Source: Sphingomonas colocasiae (GTDB lineage Bacteria > Pseudomonadota > Alphaproteobacteria > Sphingomonadales > Sphingomonadaceae). Taken from it: a stretch of 64,000 bases of DNA. Position 1 is the first letter of the stretch; the number at the start of each line of letters is the position of its first letter. This document shows positions 1 to 12,675 of this stretch, piece by piece. The DNA lies in contig NZ_JAINVV010000008.1 of NCBI RefSeq assembly GCF_019880585.1, positions 558,001 through 622,000 of the forward strand, read 5' to 3'. The position numbers and the translations under genes are program-made. The notes beneath the pieces were generated by a model. It was not told where the DNA came from, ran no database searches, and was given only the letters and a program-made list of their open reading frames with translations.

Positions 1-1056
1 CATTTCGCGCCGATGATCGTGCCGGGCACCAGTCCGGAAAAGGTCCGCACCATGCTGGGCGAGGCGCGCGCGCGTCGCTGGCTGGGGATGATCGCGGGCT
101 CCGGACGCTGGCTGACCGACTGCATCGAGCGCCATGCCATCGCCTGCGATCTGACGCGCGGCTATCTCTGCCTCGCGCGCAGCGATCGCGGCGTCGACCG
201 GATGCGGGCGAGCTTCACCGCCTGGACCGATCATGGCGGATCGTTCGAGATGCGCGACCGCGCAGGCATCGCCGACCATATCCGATCGCCGCGCTATGCC
301 GGCGGCGCCTGGCTGCCGGAGGGCGGCACGCTCGATCCGCTCGCGCTGGTCCGGGGACTCGCGCGCGTGGCCAGGGCCGGGGGCGTGAGTATTTTCGGGA
401 ACAGCCGGGTGCTCTCCGCCACGCGCGATGGCGAGCATTGGATCGTCTCGACAGCGCGGGGGGAAGTGCGCGCGCGCCGCATGCTGGTGGCGACGGGGGC
501 GGCGCACCTGCCTTTCGCCTCCCTGCGCGGAACCAGCTACCGCATGGCGGCGGCCGTCGTCGCAACCGAGCCGCTCGCCGATCGCGGCGCGGCGATGTTT
601 CCGCTGCGCGGCGGCATCGTCGACCTTGACGACAAGGCCGTGTTCAGCCCGACGATCGACGCGCGCGGCCGTCTGGTCGGCAGCGTATTGTGCGGCGCCG
701 GCATGCCCGGCCTGCCGCATAGCGCCAAGCCGCTGTCACGCCGGCTGGGGCGGACCTTTCCGGACATCGAACAGCCCGCCTTCACCCATCTGTCCTGGGG
801 CGAGATGACGATATCGCCCACCGGCCTGCCGCGCATCCTGCGCTTCGGCGATGATGCCTGGGCGATCTCCGGCTGCAACGGCTTCGGCCTGACCCATGGC
901 ATCGCCGCGGCGCGTGAAGCGGCGAAGCTGCTGACCGGCCAGTCGCCCGACACGCTGGCATTGCCCATCTTCCCGCCCAAGCCGCTCAAGGGGCATCGCT
1001 TCGTCGCGTTCACGCTGCGATCGATGGTCGCGCCGGCACTCAACCGCTTCGGCTGA
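1..1056 (+). CDS. FAD-dependent oxidoreductase (DAO family), 5' truncated
   Basis: The frame is open from the first base (HFAP before the first Met at 13), so this is the C-terminal part of a gene entering from outside the window. It resembles amine/amino-acid oxidases of the DAO fold, such as gamma-glutamylputrescine oxidase-like proteins. An early segment near PGTSPEKVR is followed by a substrate/FAD region with VATGAAHLPF, and a C-terminal FAD-contact region ISPTGLPRI...GCNGFGLTHGIAAA near residues 270-300. The N-terminal GxGxxG dinucleotide motif is missing because of the window edge. It probably oxidises an amine or amino acid in the cytosol; the substrate is unknown. Confidence 0.8.
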   Translation, partial: HFAPMIVPGTSPEKVRTMLGEARARRWLGMIAGSGRWLTDCIERHAIACDLTRGYLCLARSDRGVDRMRASFTAWTDHGGSFEMRDRAGIADHIRSPRYAGGAWLPEGGTLDPLALVRGLARVARAGGVSIFGNSRVLSATRDGEHWIVSTARGEVRARRMLVATGAAHLPFASLRGTSYRMAAAVVATEPLADRGAAMFPLRGGIVDLDDKAVFSPTIDARGRLVGSVLCGAGMPGLPHSAKPLSRRLGRTFPDIEQPAFTHLSWGEMTISPTGLPRILRFGDDAWAISGCNGFGLTHGIAAAREAAKLLTGQSPDTLALPIFPPKPLKGHRFVAFTLRSMVAPALNRFG

Positions 1057-1068
1057 GCAGGCCGGAAT

Positions 1069-1713
1069 CTACAGATGGACGGTAGGGGTTTCCCCCTTGC
1101 CGACCATGCAGAGCGACGGTTTCGCGCCACGCGTATATTGCAGCCGGCCGATACGGATGACGCTGATATGGCCCAGCCGCCGCGATCCGAGCCGGCGGTG
1201 CGACAGGATGGACGGGATATTATAGTCGGCGATGCTGCTCATCGTGCAGTCGAGCCCCTCCCGCCGCAACCACGCCTTCATCCCGCCCCAGACCGCCGAA
1301 AAGGCGCGGCTCATCCGCTTGTCCTCGCGCAACCACATGCCGGTATCCCAGGCGGCATTGGCGGGCAGGATATAGCGGACATGCATGTCGCCCTCGTCAT
1401 GCACCGCCTTGCCCATCCAGGTGACGCCGATCAGTTCGTCATGCCGGTCGAAGATGCCGAGACACGTCAGCCCGCGCGCGAAACGCTCGGCCTGCGCCGC
1501 CACATCGATATCGATGGCGTGGCCGGCGAGTTCGGCCCGGTCGAGGTCACGGCATGAATAGCCGCGCGGCATCTCCGGAATCCGATCGATCGGCACCGCG
1601 ATCAGCTTGTAGCGATGATAGGAGACGTGCGGCAGCCGCGTGCAGAAATAGGCGAGCGCATAGGACGCCATCCCCGTCAGGCCGAGAACCTTCAAAGCCA
1701 ACATGCTCGGCAT
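1069..1713 (-). CDS. GNAT-like N-acetyltransferase, hypothetical
   Basis: A 214-residue protein convergent with the FAD oxidoreductase, 12 bp away. A hydrophobic N-terminus (MLALKVLGLTGMASYALAYF) may be a membrane anchor or part of the fold. The middle (GIFDRHDELIGVTWMGKAV, then a region around MHVRYILP) resembles beta strands of acyltransferase folds. The C-terminal IADYNIPSILSHRRLGSRRLG looks like the GNAT segment in which an Asn precedes a helix (N..S...rlGF). I recognise the fold only loosely. The reaction is unknown. Confidence 0.6.
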   Translation of the reverse strand: MPSMLALKVLGLTGMASYALAYFCTRLPHVSYHRYKLIAVPIDRIPEMPRGYSCRDLDRAELAGHAIDIDVAAQAERFARGLTCLGIFDRHDELIGVTWMGKAVHDEGDMHVRYILPANAAWDTGMWLREDKRMSRAFSAVWGGMKAWLRREGLDCTMSSIADYNIPSILSHRRLGSRRLGHISVIRIGRLQYTRGAKPSLCMVGKGETPTVHL

Positions 1714-1796
1714 CCGGTCGCCCCCGCGCGGTCAAGACATTGTCGCGCATTATCAACATCCTGCTCCGACGTCCAATCCCGACGAACGAGTGGCGA

Positions 1797-2081
1797 TCAG
1801 GCCAGCCGATGGGGAGAGGGATCGCCGAGTTCGCCGATGAGCTGCACCCGCGCCTCGGCGCGGCAGGCATCGAACATGGCTTGCAGGGCCGGGATGTCGA
1901 TATCCGGGCGGAGCGGCGCGACATGATCCAGCAGCACGTCGTCGCCATGTCGCGCGACCAGCGCGATCAGAATGGCGGGCTCGATATCGAGCGGCGCGGC
2001 GAGCAGCTTCATCGTCCGCGCCCGCAGCCTGAACTCGAAATCGGCGAGGCGCGCGGATTCGACTTCCTGCTTCTTCAGCAA
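1797..2081 (-). CDS. small hypothetical protein
   Basis: A 94-residue, mostly helical soluble protein with no recognised domain. The listed start is a TTG (2079-2081). The frame stays open upstream as far as VWDLRGAL, and an AAGGAG ribosome-binding sequence (complement of 2113-2118) lies upstream of that extension. The true start may therefore be a non-ATG codon near 2100-2105. Codon use in the third position fits the surrounding genes, which supports a real gene. Confidence 0.5.
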   Translation of the reverse strand: MLKKQEVESARLADFEFRLRARTMKLLAAPLDIEPAILIALVARHGDDVLLDHVAPLRPDIDIPALQAMFDACRAEARVQLIGELGDPSPHRLA

Positions 2082-2205
2082 CGCGCCACGCAGATCCCAG
2101 ACCAGAGCGGGACTCCTTCAGACTTACGAGCCGGCAGACGCTATCAGAATCGGATCCGGCAGGATCGGATCCGGCGGAACATCGAAATGCCCCGCCGGGT
2201 CCGGA

Positions 2206-2622
2206 TCAGTTGCTGGCGACCTTGGTATAGGGCACGAACTTGCCGAGCCCGACAAAGCCGGACTGGAACTGCGTGCCGCGATCGAGCAGGCGGACGGTGT
2301 CGAGGCTGCACAGTTGCGAGCTATAGGTCTTCGTCACCATGATATCGTCGCGATCCAGCGAGGAACCGCCGATATCGGGCCGGTTGACGTAAAGCTTGTT
2401 GCCGCTCGTCCGGTACAGGATCGCGGTCCGGTCGATGATCTCGCTGGAGCGGATATCGCGCAGATTGATGCAATCCACGGGCTTGCCCGCGACACGGCCG
2501 TCGAGCGCCTTGGCCAGGCGCGCTTCCGCCTTCACGGTCAATGCCGATGGCGCCGCCGCCTGGGCGGGAAGCGCCGCCACGAGCAGCGCCGCGCCGATCG
2601 AGAGGATGATGGGGGTACGCAT
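2206..2622 (-). CDS. secreted small protein, hypothetical
   Basis: A 138-residue protein starting at the ATG at 2622, chosen because a GAGGTG ribosome-binding site sits just upstream and because this start exposes a signal peptide (MRTPIILSIGAALLVAALPAQA). The mature part has two Cys (in DCINLRD and SQLCSLD) that could form a disulfide. DCINLRDIRS...DRTAILYRTSGNKLYVNR is typical of a family of short periplasmic proteins common in sphingomonads. The function is unknown. The frame is open 64 codons further upstream, but that stretch does not look coding. Confidence 0.7.
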   Translation of the reverse strand: MRTPIILSIGAALLVAALPAQAAAPSALTVKAEARLAKALDGRVAGKPVDCINLRDIRSSEIIDRTAILYRTSGNKLYVNRPDIGGSSLDRDDIMVTKTYSSQLCSLDTVRLLDRGTQFQSGFVGLGKFVPYTKVASN

Positions 2623-2906
2623 ATCGTTCACCTCTGCTGAGTCTGTCCATTTCCGTATCATATCGAAACTGAACCGGTGATGAGCGCCCCCAAAAGATAC
2701 GGCATTTCCATGCCGCCGCCAATCCCGTCGTTCCGAATGCGGATGCGCCGCTTCATGACTCCGGCGCTTCCAGCACAAGGACGACACCATGGCGTGCGAA
2801 CCGCATCCGGACACGCCGTCACCGGGAACGGATGTCGGCCGATTTCCCGCATGGCGTGCGCGACAAGCCTCGACAGGGCGTCACTGACGGACCATGACTG
2901 CCCGCC
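2623..2906. other. intergenic region between divergent genes
   Basis: This 284-bp divergent spacer separates a secreted-protein gene (minus) from ggt (plus). It should hold both promoters. I see no convincing structured RNA, and only a 33-codon reading frame from 2789 without support. Confidence 0.4.
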
Positions 2907-4613
2907 ATGAAATGGCCTGTCTCCCTGCTCGCACTGCTCGCGCTCGCCGGCTGCGCGACGTCCGAACCCAATCCGCCCGCCGCATCGACCGCGCCGGCCA
3001 CGACGGCGCCCGCCAACCGCCAGATCCTGGCCGCGACCGCGCATCCGATGGCAACGGAGGCGGCGCTCGCCGTGTTGCGGCGCGGCGGCAGCGCGGTCGA
3101 TGCCGCGATCGCCGCGCAGGCGATGCTGTCACTGGTCGAACCGCAAAGCTCCGGGCTCGGCGGCGGCGCCTTCATGACCTATTTCTCGGCGAAGGACGGC
3201 CGCGTCACCGTCTATAACGGGCGCGAGACCGCGCCGATGGGCGCTTCGCCACGCATGTTCCTGGGCGCGGACGGCAAGCCGATCAATCGCGGCGCCGCGA
3301 TGACCGGCGGGATCGCGACGGGCGTGCCCGGCGTCGTCCGCATGCTCAAGCTCGCGCATGACGAACAGGGCAAGCTGCCCTGGAACAGCCTGTTCGCCGA
3401 TGCGGAGCGCGCCGCCGATCAGGGCTTCCCCGTATCGCCGCGCCTTGGCCGTTTCGCGCAGGGCGGGCGCTATGCCCAGGCGAGCCAGCCCGATGTCGTC
3501 GCCTATTTCACCAAGCCCGACGGCAGCCGCTACCAGACAGGCGACACGCTGAAGAATCCGGCCTATGCCGACTTCCTTCGCCGGCTGGCGTCGCAAGGCC
3601 CCGACGCGCTCTATGCCGGCAGGACGGCGGCGGCGATCGTCGCCAAGACCACAAGCGGTTCGCTGCCCGGCACGATGACGCTGAAGGACATCGCCGCCTA
3701 CCGCCCGATCAAGGCGGAGCCGCTGTGCGGGCCCTATCGCATGATCCTGGTCTGCGTGCCGCCCCCGCCGTCGAGCGGCGTCGGCCTGCTCCAGCTTCTC
3801 GCCATCCTCGAACGCACCGACATTGCCGGGCGCGGCCCCGCCGATCCGCAGTCCTGGTATCTTTTCGCCGAGGCAAGCCGCGTCATGTACGCCGATCGCG
3901 ACGCCTGGGTGGGCGACGTGGCCGACGTGCCGGTGAAGGGCCTGCTCGATCCGGCCTATGTCGCGAGCCGCGCGGCGCTGATCGGCCCCAGGGCCGGCCC
4001 GCCGCCCGCCGCCGGCACCCCGCCCGGCGCGACGGCGCCCAAACGCGACGCCACGGTCGAACCCGGGGGCACGTCGCATTTCGTGATCGTCGACACATGG
4101 GGCAATGCCGTCTCGATGACGACGACGGTGGAATCGATCTTCGGTTCGGGCCGGATGGTCGACGGCTTCTTCCTCAACAACCAGATGACCGATTTCTCGT
4201 TCATTCCCGAAGGCCCCAACGCGGTCGGCCCGGGCAAGCGCCCGCGTTCCTCGATGACGCCGGCGATCCTGCTCGACGGCAAGGGCCATCTGGCCGGCGC
4301 GATCGGATCGCCGGGCGGCAATTCGATCCTCGCCTATGTCGGCAAGGCGACGCTGGGCGCGCTCGGCTGGAAGCTGCCGATGGCGGACGCGATCGCGCTG
4401 CCCAACATCGTCGCGCGCGGCCCGAACTTCAACGCGGAGGCGGACAAGTTCGCCCCCGGCGTGGTCGATGGCCTGTTCGCGCGCGGCATCGACGTACGCG
4501 GCGCCAGCGGCGAGGAATCGGGGCTTCACGGTTTCCTCGTGACGCCCAATGGATATGTCGGCGGGGCCGATCCCCGCCGTGACGGCAACTCGGTTACGGA
4601 GGCTGTACAATGA
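2907..4613 (+). CDS. ggt: gamma-glutamyltransferase, lipoprotein
   Basis: A 568-residue gamma-glutamyltranspeptidase (N-terminal nucleophile hydrolase) that cleaves gamma-glutamyl bonds of glutathione and conjugates. The N-terminus is a lipoprotein signal with lipobox LAGC (Cys16), so it is predicted to be anchored in the envelope, followed by a Pro/Ala-rich linker. The self-processing site is the Thr in [20 protein letters not shown] (about Thr389), which becomes the N-terminal nucleophile of the small subunit. The conserved GSPGG loop is also present ([10 protein letters not shown]). Its stop overlaps the start of the VOC gene by 4 bp (ATGA), indicating translational coupling. Confidence 0.95.
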   Translation: MKWPVSLLALLALAGCATSEPNPPAASTAPATTAPANRQILAATAHPMATEAALAVLRRGGSAVDAAIAAQAMLSLVEPQSSGLGGGAFMTYFSAKDGRVTVYNGRETAPMGASPRMFLGADGKPINRGAAMTGGIATGVPGVVRMLKLAHDEQGKLPWNSLFADAERAADQGFPVSPRLGRFAQGGRYAQASQPDVVAYFTKPDGSRYQTGDTLKNPAYADFLRRLASQGPDALYAGRTAAAIVAKTTSGSLPGTMTLKDIAAYRPIKAEPLCGPYRMILVCVPPPPSSGVGLLQLLAILERTDIAGRGPADPQSWYLFAEASRVMYADRDAWVGDVADVPVKGLLDPAYVASRAALIGPRAGPPPAAGTPPGATAPKRDATVEPGGTSHFVIVDTWGNAVSMTTTVESIFGSGRMVDGFFLNNQMTDFSFIPEGPNAVGPGKRPRSSMTPAILLDGKGHLAGAIGSPGGNSILAYVGKATLGALGWKLPMADAIALPNIVARGPNFNAEADKFAPGVVDGLFARGIDVRGASGEESGLHGFLVTPNGYVGGADPRRDGNSVTEAVQ

Positions 4614-5032
4614 GCACGCTCACCCCTTTCCATCTCGCCTTTCCCGTCGACGACCTGGATGCCGCGCGCCATTTCTACGGCACCGTGCTCGGCTGCCCCG
4701 AGGGCCGCAGCAGCGATCGCTGGATCGACTTCGACCTGTTCGGCCATCAGATCGTCACGCATCTGACCGACGAGCCGCGCGCCAGGCCGACGGGCAACGG
4801 CGTCGACGGCCATCACGTGCCCGTTCCCCATTTCGGCGTGGTGCTGACGCCCGAGGCCTGGGATGCGCTCGCGGAGCGGATGAAGGCGCACGACATCAGC
4901 TTCGTGATCGAGCCCTATACCCGCTTCAAGGGCGAGACCGGCGAGCAATCGACGATGTTCTTCCTCGATCCGGCGGGCAATGCGCTCGAATTCAAGGCGT
5001 TCGCCGATATGGACCAGCTCTTCGCCGCCTGA
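4610..5032 (+). CDS. VOC-family (glyoxalase-fold) protein
   Basis: A 140-residue vicinal-oxygen-chelate protein made of two beta-alpha-beta-beta-beta modules: [20 protein letters not shown] at the start, and a C-terminal [15 protein letters not shown] with the metal-ligand Glu. It overlaps ggt by ATGA and probably forms an operon with it. Likely a dioxygenase or lyase acting on a thiol conjugate or similar small molecule. A link to gamma-glutamyl or glutathione-adduct turnover is suggested only by context. Confidence 0.85.
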   Translation: MSTLTPFHLAFPVDDLDAARHFYGTVLGCPEGRSSDRWIDFDLFGHQIVTHLTDEPRARPTGNGVDGHHVPVPHFGVVLTPEAWDALAERMKAHDISFVIEPYTRFKGETGEQSTMFFLDPAGNALEFKAFADMDQLFAA

Positions 5033-5169
5033 AGCGCTGCGCGACCACGAAGGTCTCTGTGACGGGCTGCACGATCCGTATTCGCGCAGCCTGCCGCAAA
5101 CCGCCTGCCGCGTTCATGGCCCGGCCGGTCGTACGCTATACCCAATGATGGATTCCCAAGCGCGCGGCG

Positions 5170-6402
5170 ATGGTGTTGATGGACGCGGGCAAAAGGAGTT
5201 TTCGGCTTTTGTATTCGCGTATCAAGGCGTCGTGCGTAAGGATTACCGGAATCGTCGGTCTGTTGGCGCTCGGCGCCTGCGCCTCGGCGATCGTTCCGTC
5301 ACCGCGCACCCAGACGCCGCGCGCCGAAGCGCCGCGCGCACAGGCACCGCGTTCGCAGCCCCGCCCACAACCGCGCACCCAGCCCCGCGCGCCCGCCCCG
5401 GTACCGCGTTCGCCCACCCCCCTGCCGCCTGCCGCCGCGCCGATCCAGCGCCCCTCCGCCCCGCCCGCCGAACGCCCCGTCCAGGCATCGCGCGCGCTCG
5501 AAGCCGCGATCCGGTCGCTCGGGTCGAGCTTTTCGGGCAGCGTCGGCATCGCGGTGCGCGACGTGCATCAGGACTGGCTGATCGAATATAATGGCCGGCG
5601 GCCGATGCCGCAGCAGAGCGTCAGCAAGCTCTGGGTGGCGACGACGCTGCTCGACGGCGTCGACAAGGGCCGGATCTCGCTTTCGGACAGCGTCACCATC
5701 CGGATGGAGGACCTGACGCTATTCCACCAGCCGATCCGCGCGCTGGTCGGCAAGGACGGCTATTCCACGACCATTTCCAGCCTGCTCGATCGCGCGATGA
5801 CGCAAAGCGACAATACCGCGAACGACGCACTGCTCCGCCGCGCCGGCGGGCCGGACGCGGTGCGCGCCTTCCTCGCGCGCAACGGGCTTTCCGATATCCG
5901 TTTCGGCCCCGGCGAGCGGCTGCTTCAGGCCGGCACCGCCGGGCTCACCTGGCAGCAAAGCTATTCGCGCGGTATCGCTTTCCAGGAAGCGCGCAACAAG
6001 CTGAGCCGGCAGACGCGCGAAGCCGCGCTCGATCGCTATCTCGCCAATCCGCCCGATGGCGCGACCGCCGTTGGGCTGGTCAACGGCCTCGCCCGGCTGA
6101 AGCGCGGCGAGATGCTGTCGAGCCGGTCGACCGACTATCTGATCCAGGTGATGACCGAGTCCAGGACCGGACCCAGGCGGCTGAAAGGCGGCCTCGCGCC
6201 GGGCTGGCGCTTCGCGCACAAGACCGGCACCGGCCAGGAACTGGGCGCCCGCGCCACCGGCTATAACGATATCGCGCTGCTCACCGCGCCCGATGGCCGC
6301 ACCTATGCGGTCGCGGTGATGATCGGGGAGACGACCCGACCGATCCCCGAGCGGATGAGCCTGATGCAGGCGGTAACGCGGGCGATCATCGCCAATCATT
6401 GA
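5170..6402 (+). CDS. periplasmic serine hydrolase, class A beta-lactamase-like
   Basis: A 410-residue envelope protein. The N-terminus contains a hydrophobic segment ending in a lipobox-like LGAC (about Cys37), then a 65-residue linker very rich in Pro, Ala and Arg (about 43-105). The catalytic domain has the penicillin-recognising serine hydrolase signatures: SVSK (Ser150, Lys153), SDN (213-215) and KTG (351-353). The class A omega-loop ExxLN motif is not evident, so it may be a peptidase or esterase rather than a true beta-lactamase. The start is uncertain because ATG/GTG/TTG codons are clustered at 5170-5181. Confidence 0.85.
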   Translation: MVLMDAGKRSFRLLYSRIKASCVRITGIVGLLALGACASAIVPSPRTQTPRAEAPRAQAPRSQPRPQPRTQPRAPAPVPRSPTPLPPAAAPIQRPSAPPAERPVQASRALEAAIRSLGSSFSGSVGIAVRDVHQDWLIEYNGRRPMPQQSVSKLWVATTLLDGVDKGRISLSDSVTIRMEDLTLFHQPIRALVGKDGYSTTISSLLDRAMTQSDNTANDALLRRAGGPDAVRAFLARNGLSDIRFGPGERLLQAGTAGLTWQQSYSRGIAFQEARNKLSRQTREAALDRYLANPPDGATAVGLVNGLARLKRGEMLSSRSTDYLIQVMTESRTGPRRLKGGLAPGWRFAHKTGTGQELGARATGYNDIALLTAPDGRTYAVAVMIGETTRPIPERMSLMQAVTRAIIANH

Positions 6403-6414
6403 CGTTTCGGATCA

Positions 6415-6495
6415 CGTCACCCCAGCGCAGGCTGGGGTCTGCCAACCAGATCGCGCCTTTGCCTGATACAGACCCCAGCCTGCGCTGGGGTGACG
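6415..6495. repeat. REP-like inverted repeat between convergent genes
   Basis: Two perfect 27-bp arms (6415-6441 and 6469-6495) face each other across a 27-bp spacer. Each arm is itself palindromic, containing CCCCAGCGCAGGCTGGGG. The element lies just after the serine hydrolase stop and before the symporter stop, so it can act as a bidirectional transcription end for the convergent pair. The sequence resembles the dispersed palindromes seen in many alphaproteobacterial genomes. Confidence 0.8.
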
Positions 6496-6512
6496 CATGG
6501 GTTATGTAAAAG

Positions 6513-7751
6513 CTAGGCTTGGGCCTCCGCCTTGCCCCCACGCCGCACCGCCGCAGTCGTTGCGGCCACATCCATGGTGACGTTGCCGACGGTGCGGACC
6601 AGATCGGGGATCATCTCCACCGCCACCAGCAGCGCCAGCGGTTCCAGCGGCACGCCCATCGCGGCGGCGATGGGGGCGATCGAGGTGAAGAAGCTGATCT
6701 GCCCGGGCAGGCTGACCGATCCCATCGTCGTGACGGCCGCGACCACCAGGCCGGTGGCCAGCACGCTCGGCGTCAGCGGAATGCCGAACCAGTGCGCGAT
6801 ATAGATGGCGACGGCCAGGTTCATCGCCGGGCCGGTCGCGCGGAAGATCGCGACCGCGATCGGCAGCGGCACACCCGCGGTCTCGGCCGGGATGCCCAGC
6901 TTCTCGCAGCTCTTGAGCATCGCGGGCAATGACGCGAGCGAACTCTGCGTCGAGATCGCGACCGCCTGCGCGGGCGCCACCGCCCGGATGAAATCGCCCA
7001 GCTTCACCTTGCCGCCGAAGATTGCGAGCGGATAGGCCATGCCCCAGACGACGATGCCCGCAAGGCTGACGACGATGACGTAATGCGCCAGCGCGCCGAT
7101 CGCCGAAGTGCCGGCATTGACGCCGACGACAAAGGCCAGCGCGATCACGCCGATCGGCGCGATCAGCAGCACCCAGCCGACGATGACCAGCATCGCCTGC
7201 TCGATCGCAGAGAAGAAGCCGACCAGCCGCTCGCGCGCATCCGCGCCCAGCCGCGTGACCGCGATCGCGAAGACGGTGACGAACAGGATCAACGGCAGCA
7301 TCGAATCGCTCGATGCGGCGGCGGCGATCGGATTGGTCGGCACGATCGTGCGCAGGAAATCGAGCACGCTCGGCGCCTGGCCGACGGCCTCGGTGCGCGA
7401 GCCCAGCGCCGCGCTCAGCGCCTTCGCGGATTCGCCGGGGATCGGCCAGAGCTGAAGCACCGCCGGCACCAGCAGCGCCGCGACCGTCGCGGAGATCCAG
7501 AGGACGATCGCGAAGAGGATGACCGATCGGAACGCCAGCCGCCCGCCCCGCGCGCTGTCCGCCGTCCGGGCGATGCCGGTGATCATCAGCGCGACCACCA
7601 GCGGCACGATCGTCATGCGCAGGCCGTCGAGCCACAATGTCCCGATCGGTTCCGCGACCTTGGCCAGTTCCCCCCATCCCGCCTGCCCTGCGATGATGCC
7701 GAGCGTGAGGCCGGCGACAAGGGCGATCAGGATGCGCGTGGTATTCGACAT
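6513..7751 (-). CDS. dicarboxylate/amino acid:cation symporter (DAACS family)
   Basis: A 412-residue inner-membrane protein of the GltP/DctA family, with about eight hydrophobic helices and two re-entrant loops. Diagnostic features are TIVPLVVALMITGIA near residue 47, the serine-rich loop STQSSLASLPAM, and RATGPAMNLAVAIYIAHW, which corresponds to the cation-binding NMDGT-region helix in glutamate transporters. It imports dicarboxylates or acidic amino acids with Na+ or H+. Position beside a peptidoglycan/peptide hydrolase and a D-aminoacylase fits amino-acid uptake. Confidence 0.9.
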   Translation of the reverse strand: MSNTTRILIALVAGLTLGIIAGQAGWGELAKVAEPIGTLWLDGLRMTIVPLVVALMITGIARTADSARGGRLAFRSVILFAIVLWISATVAALLVPAVLQLWPIPGESAKALSAALGSRTEAVGQAPSVLDFLRTIVPTNPIAAAASSDSMLPLILFVTVFAIAVTRLGADARERLVGFFSAIEQAMLVIVGWVLLIAPIGVIALAFVVGVNAGTSAIGALAHYVIVVSLAGIVVWGMAYPLAIFGGKVKLGDFIRAVAPAQAVAISTQSSLASLPAMLKSCEKLGIPAETAGVPLPIAVAIFRATGPAMNLAVAIYIAHWFGIPLTPSVLATGLVVAAVTTMGSVSLPGQISFFTSIAPIAAAMGVPLEPLALLVAVEMIPDLVRTVGNVTMDVAATTAAVRRGGKAEAQA

Positions 7752-7836
7752 GACTTCGGTTTAGCGCGAAGCCGCATCGCGGCAAGCGGGAACGAATCCC
7801 CGCGCGGCATCATCCGTCCGCATGGCGTTCAGGCCG

Positions 7837-9519
7837 TCAGCCGGTGCACTTGCCATAGCCCGGCCCACGCACCGCGCGGCCGGGGGTGGCGCCGGTATGT
7901 TCGCCGTCCTTCAGCACCTGCACGCCGTTCACGAAGACATGGCGCATGCCGGTGGCATAGACCTGGGGTTTCTCGAAGGTCGCATGATCGGTGATCGTCG
8001 CCGGATCGAAGATCGCGATATCGGCGAACATGCCGGGCTTCAGCGAGCCGCGATCCTTGATGCCCAGGTTCGACGCCGGAAAAGCGCTCATCCGCCGGAT
8101 CGCGTCGGGCAAGGTGATCACCTTCTCGTCGCGGACATATTTGCCGAGCAGCCGCGCGAAATTGCCATAGGCGCGCGGATGCGTGCTCGATTTCAGGAAC
8201 ACGCCCTCGGGCGCCTGCGACGAGGCGTCCGATCCGAAGCTCATGAAGGGCAGCGCCACCTGCTTGCGGACATTGTCCTCGGTCATCATGAAATAGGTGG
8301 TGTCGACGCGGCTGCCGTCCTCGATCACCAGGTCCATCGCCACTTCCTCGGCCGGCTTGCCGCGTTCGGCCGCCACCTCCGCCAGCGACTTGCCGATATA
8401 TTTGCGCAGCTCCGGGTTCTTGAAGCCCGTGAACTTCATGTTCGCCGGGCCGACGCCGTAGAAATAATTCTCCCAGGTCGTCGCGGGCTTCTTCATCTCC
8501 TCGGCCATGCGCGCGCGTGTCGCCGGATCCTTCATCCGCCCGATCCACGCTTCCAGCCCGCCATCCTGCGCCCAGGTCGGCATCGCCGCGTCGAGCCCGG
8601 TGGCGCCTGCCGGATAGGTGTACATGTCCGTCGTGATGCGCAGCCCCTCCGCGCGCGCGGCCTCGATCTTCGCGATCGCCTGGTCATATTTCGCCCAGTT
8701 GGTGCGCCCCGCCATCTTGAGGTGATAGACCTCGGCGGGGGTGTTCGACTTGCGCGAGATCTCGATCAGCTCGTCGATCGATTCGAGCAGCCGGTCCCCT
8801 TCGGACCGCATATGGCTGATATACATGCCGCCGCACTTGCCCGCCTCGGCGGTGATCGCGATCAGCTCGGGCGTCTCGGCATAGGTGCCGGGCGCGTAGA
8901 TCAGCGAGCTGCCGACGCCCATCGCGCCTTCGTTCATCGCCTGGCGGACGAGCGCACGCATCCGGTCGAGCTGTTCGGGGGTGGGATCGACATCCTTCTC
9001 GCCCAGTTCGTGGACGCGCACCGTCTCCGCGCCGACGAAGCTGCCGAAATTGGTCGAGACGCCCTTTTTCTCGAGAAAGTCGAAATAGCCGCCCAGGGTG
9101 GTCCAGCTCACCGGGAATCTCACATCGCCCTGGCGGCGTTCGGCATCGGCCTTCATCTCCGGGCTCACCGGCCCCATCGACGTGCCCTCGCCCATCACTT
9201 CCAGCGTCACGCCCTGGCGAATGTCGCTCTGCGACTTGCCGTCGACGATCAGCGAGACATTCGCCCAGCTCAGCATGTTGATGAAGCCCGGCGACACCGC
9301 GAGGCCACGCGCGTCGACCTCCGCCTTGCCCTTGCCCTCGACACGCGGCGCGACCGCGACGATCCTGTCGCCCTTCACCGCGACATCGCCGCGATAGCCC
9401 TCTCCGCCCGACCCGTCATAGATGGTGCCGCCGCGGATCACGACGTCATAGGCCGGCGGCGCGGCGAGCGCGGCGGTGGTGGAACACAGGGCGAGGAGGA
9501 GGAGCGTGGCGCGTTTCAT
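7837..9519 (-). CDS. N-acyl-D-amino-acid deacylase (amidohydrolase family), secreted
   Basis: A 560-residue protein with a cleavable signal peptide (MKRATLLLLALCSTTAALA), so it acts in the periplasm. It has the D-aminoacylase/amidohydrolase layout: an N-terminal DVVIRGGTIYDGSG module, an AVSPGFIN strand, a TIM barrel, and a C-terminal TDHATFEKPQVYATGMRHVFVNG module. The usual HxH after PGFI reads GFINMLSW, so the first metal-ligand pair is absent; many D-aminoacylase-like proteins show this. It probably releases D-amino acids or acyl groups from periplasmic substrates. Confidence 0.85.
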   Translation of the reverse strand: MKRATLLLLALCSTTAALAAPPAYDVVIRGGTIYDGSGGEGYRGDVAVKGDRIVAVAPRVEGKGKAEVDARGLAVSPGFINMLSWANVSLIVDGKSQSDIRQGVTLEVMGEGTSMGPVSPEMKADAERRQGDVRFPVSWTTLGGYFDFLEKKGVSTNFGSFVGAETVRVHELGEKDVDPTPEQLDRMRALVRQAMNEGAMGVGSSLIYAPGTYAETPELIAITAEAGKCGGMYISHMRSEGDRLLESIDELIEISRKSNTPAEVYHLKMAGRTNWAKYDQAIAKIEAARAEGLRITTDMYTYPAGATGLDAAMPTWAQDGGLEAWIGRMKDPATRARMAEEMKKPATTWENYFYGVGPANMKFTGFKNPELRKYIGKSLAEVAAERGKPAEEVAMDLVIEDGSRVDTTYFMMTEDNVRKQVALPFMSFGSDASSQAPEGVFLKSSTHPRAYGNFARLLGKYVRDEKVITLPDAIRRMSAFPASNLGIKDRGSLKPGMFADIAIFDPATITDHATFEKPQVYATGMRHVFVNGVQVLKDGEHTGATPGRAVRGPGYGKCTG

Positions 9520-9684
9520 GCCCGCAGCCTAGCCGGGTTTTCAGGATTGGCAATTATCGAGCGCCAAGCGGCCGATAATTTTCCATTCGGGCAATCGGCC
9601 GGATCGGCGGAAGCGTCGATCTCCGTCTTGTCGCCGGCCGATCCGCGCCCCATCTACCGCGTCGCGCGCCGGCTTGCGCGACCG

Positions 9685-9699
9685 GAACAAATCTGGAAC
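9685..9699. promoter_or_regulatory. LexA (SOS) box upstream of uvrA
   Basis: GAAC-N7-GAAC, a perfect match to the alphaproteobacterial LexA operator, ends 10 bp before the uvrA ATG. LexA binding here would block uvrA transcription or initiation until DNA damage. Confidence 0.85.
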
Positions 9700-9709
9700 A
9701 ATTCACCCC

Positions 9710-12655
<2,946 letters not shown>

Positions 12656-12675
12656 AACACGAATAGTGCGAAACG

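Noticed and set aside
2789-2890. A 33-codon frame in the ggt upstream spacer
   Set aside because: No ribosome-binding site of note and no recognisable product.
3129-4610. A 493-codon frame antisense to ggt
   Set aside because: It lies inside a well-supported gamma-glutamyltransferase and has shadow-like composition.
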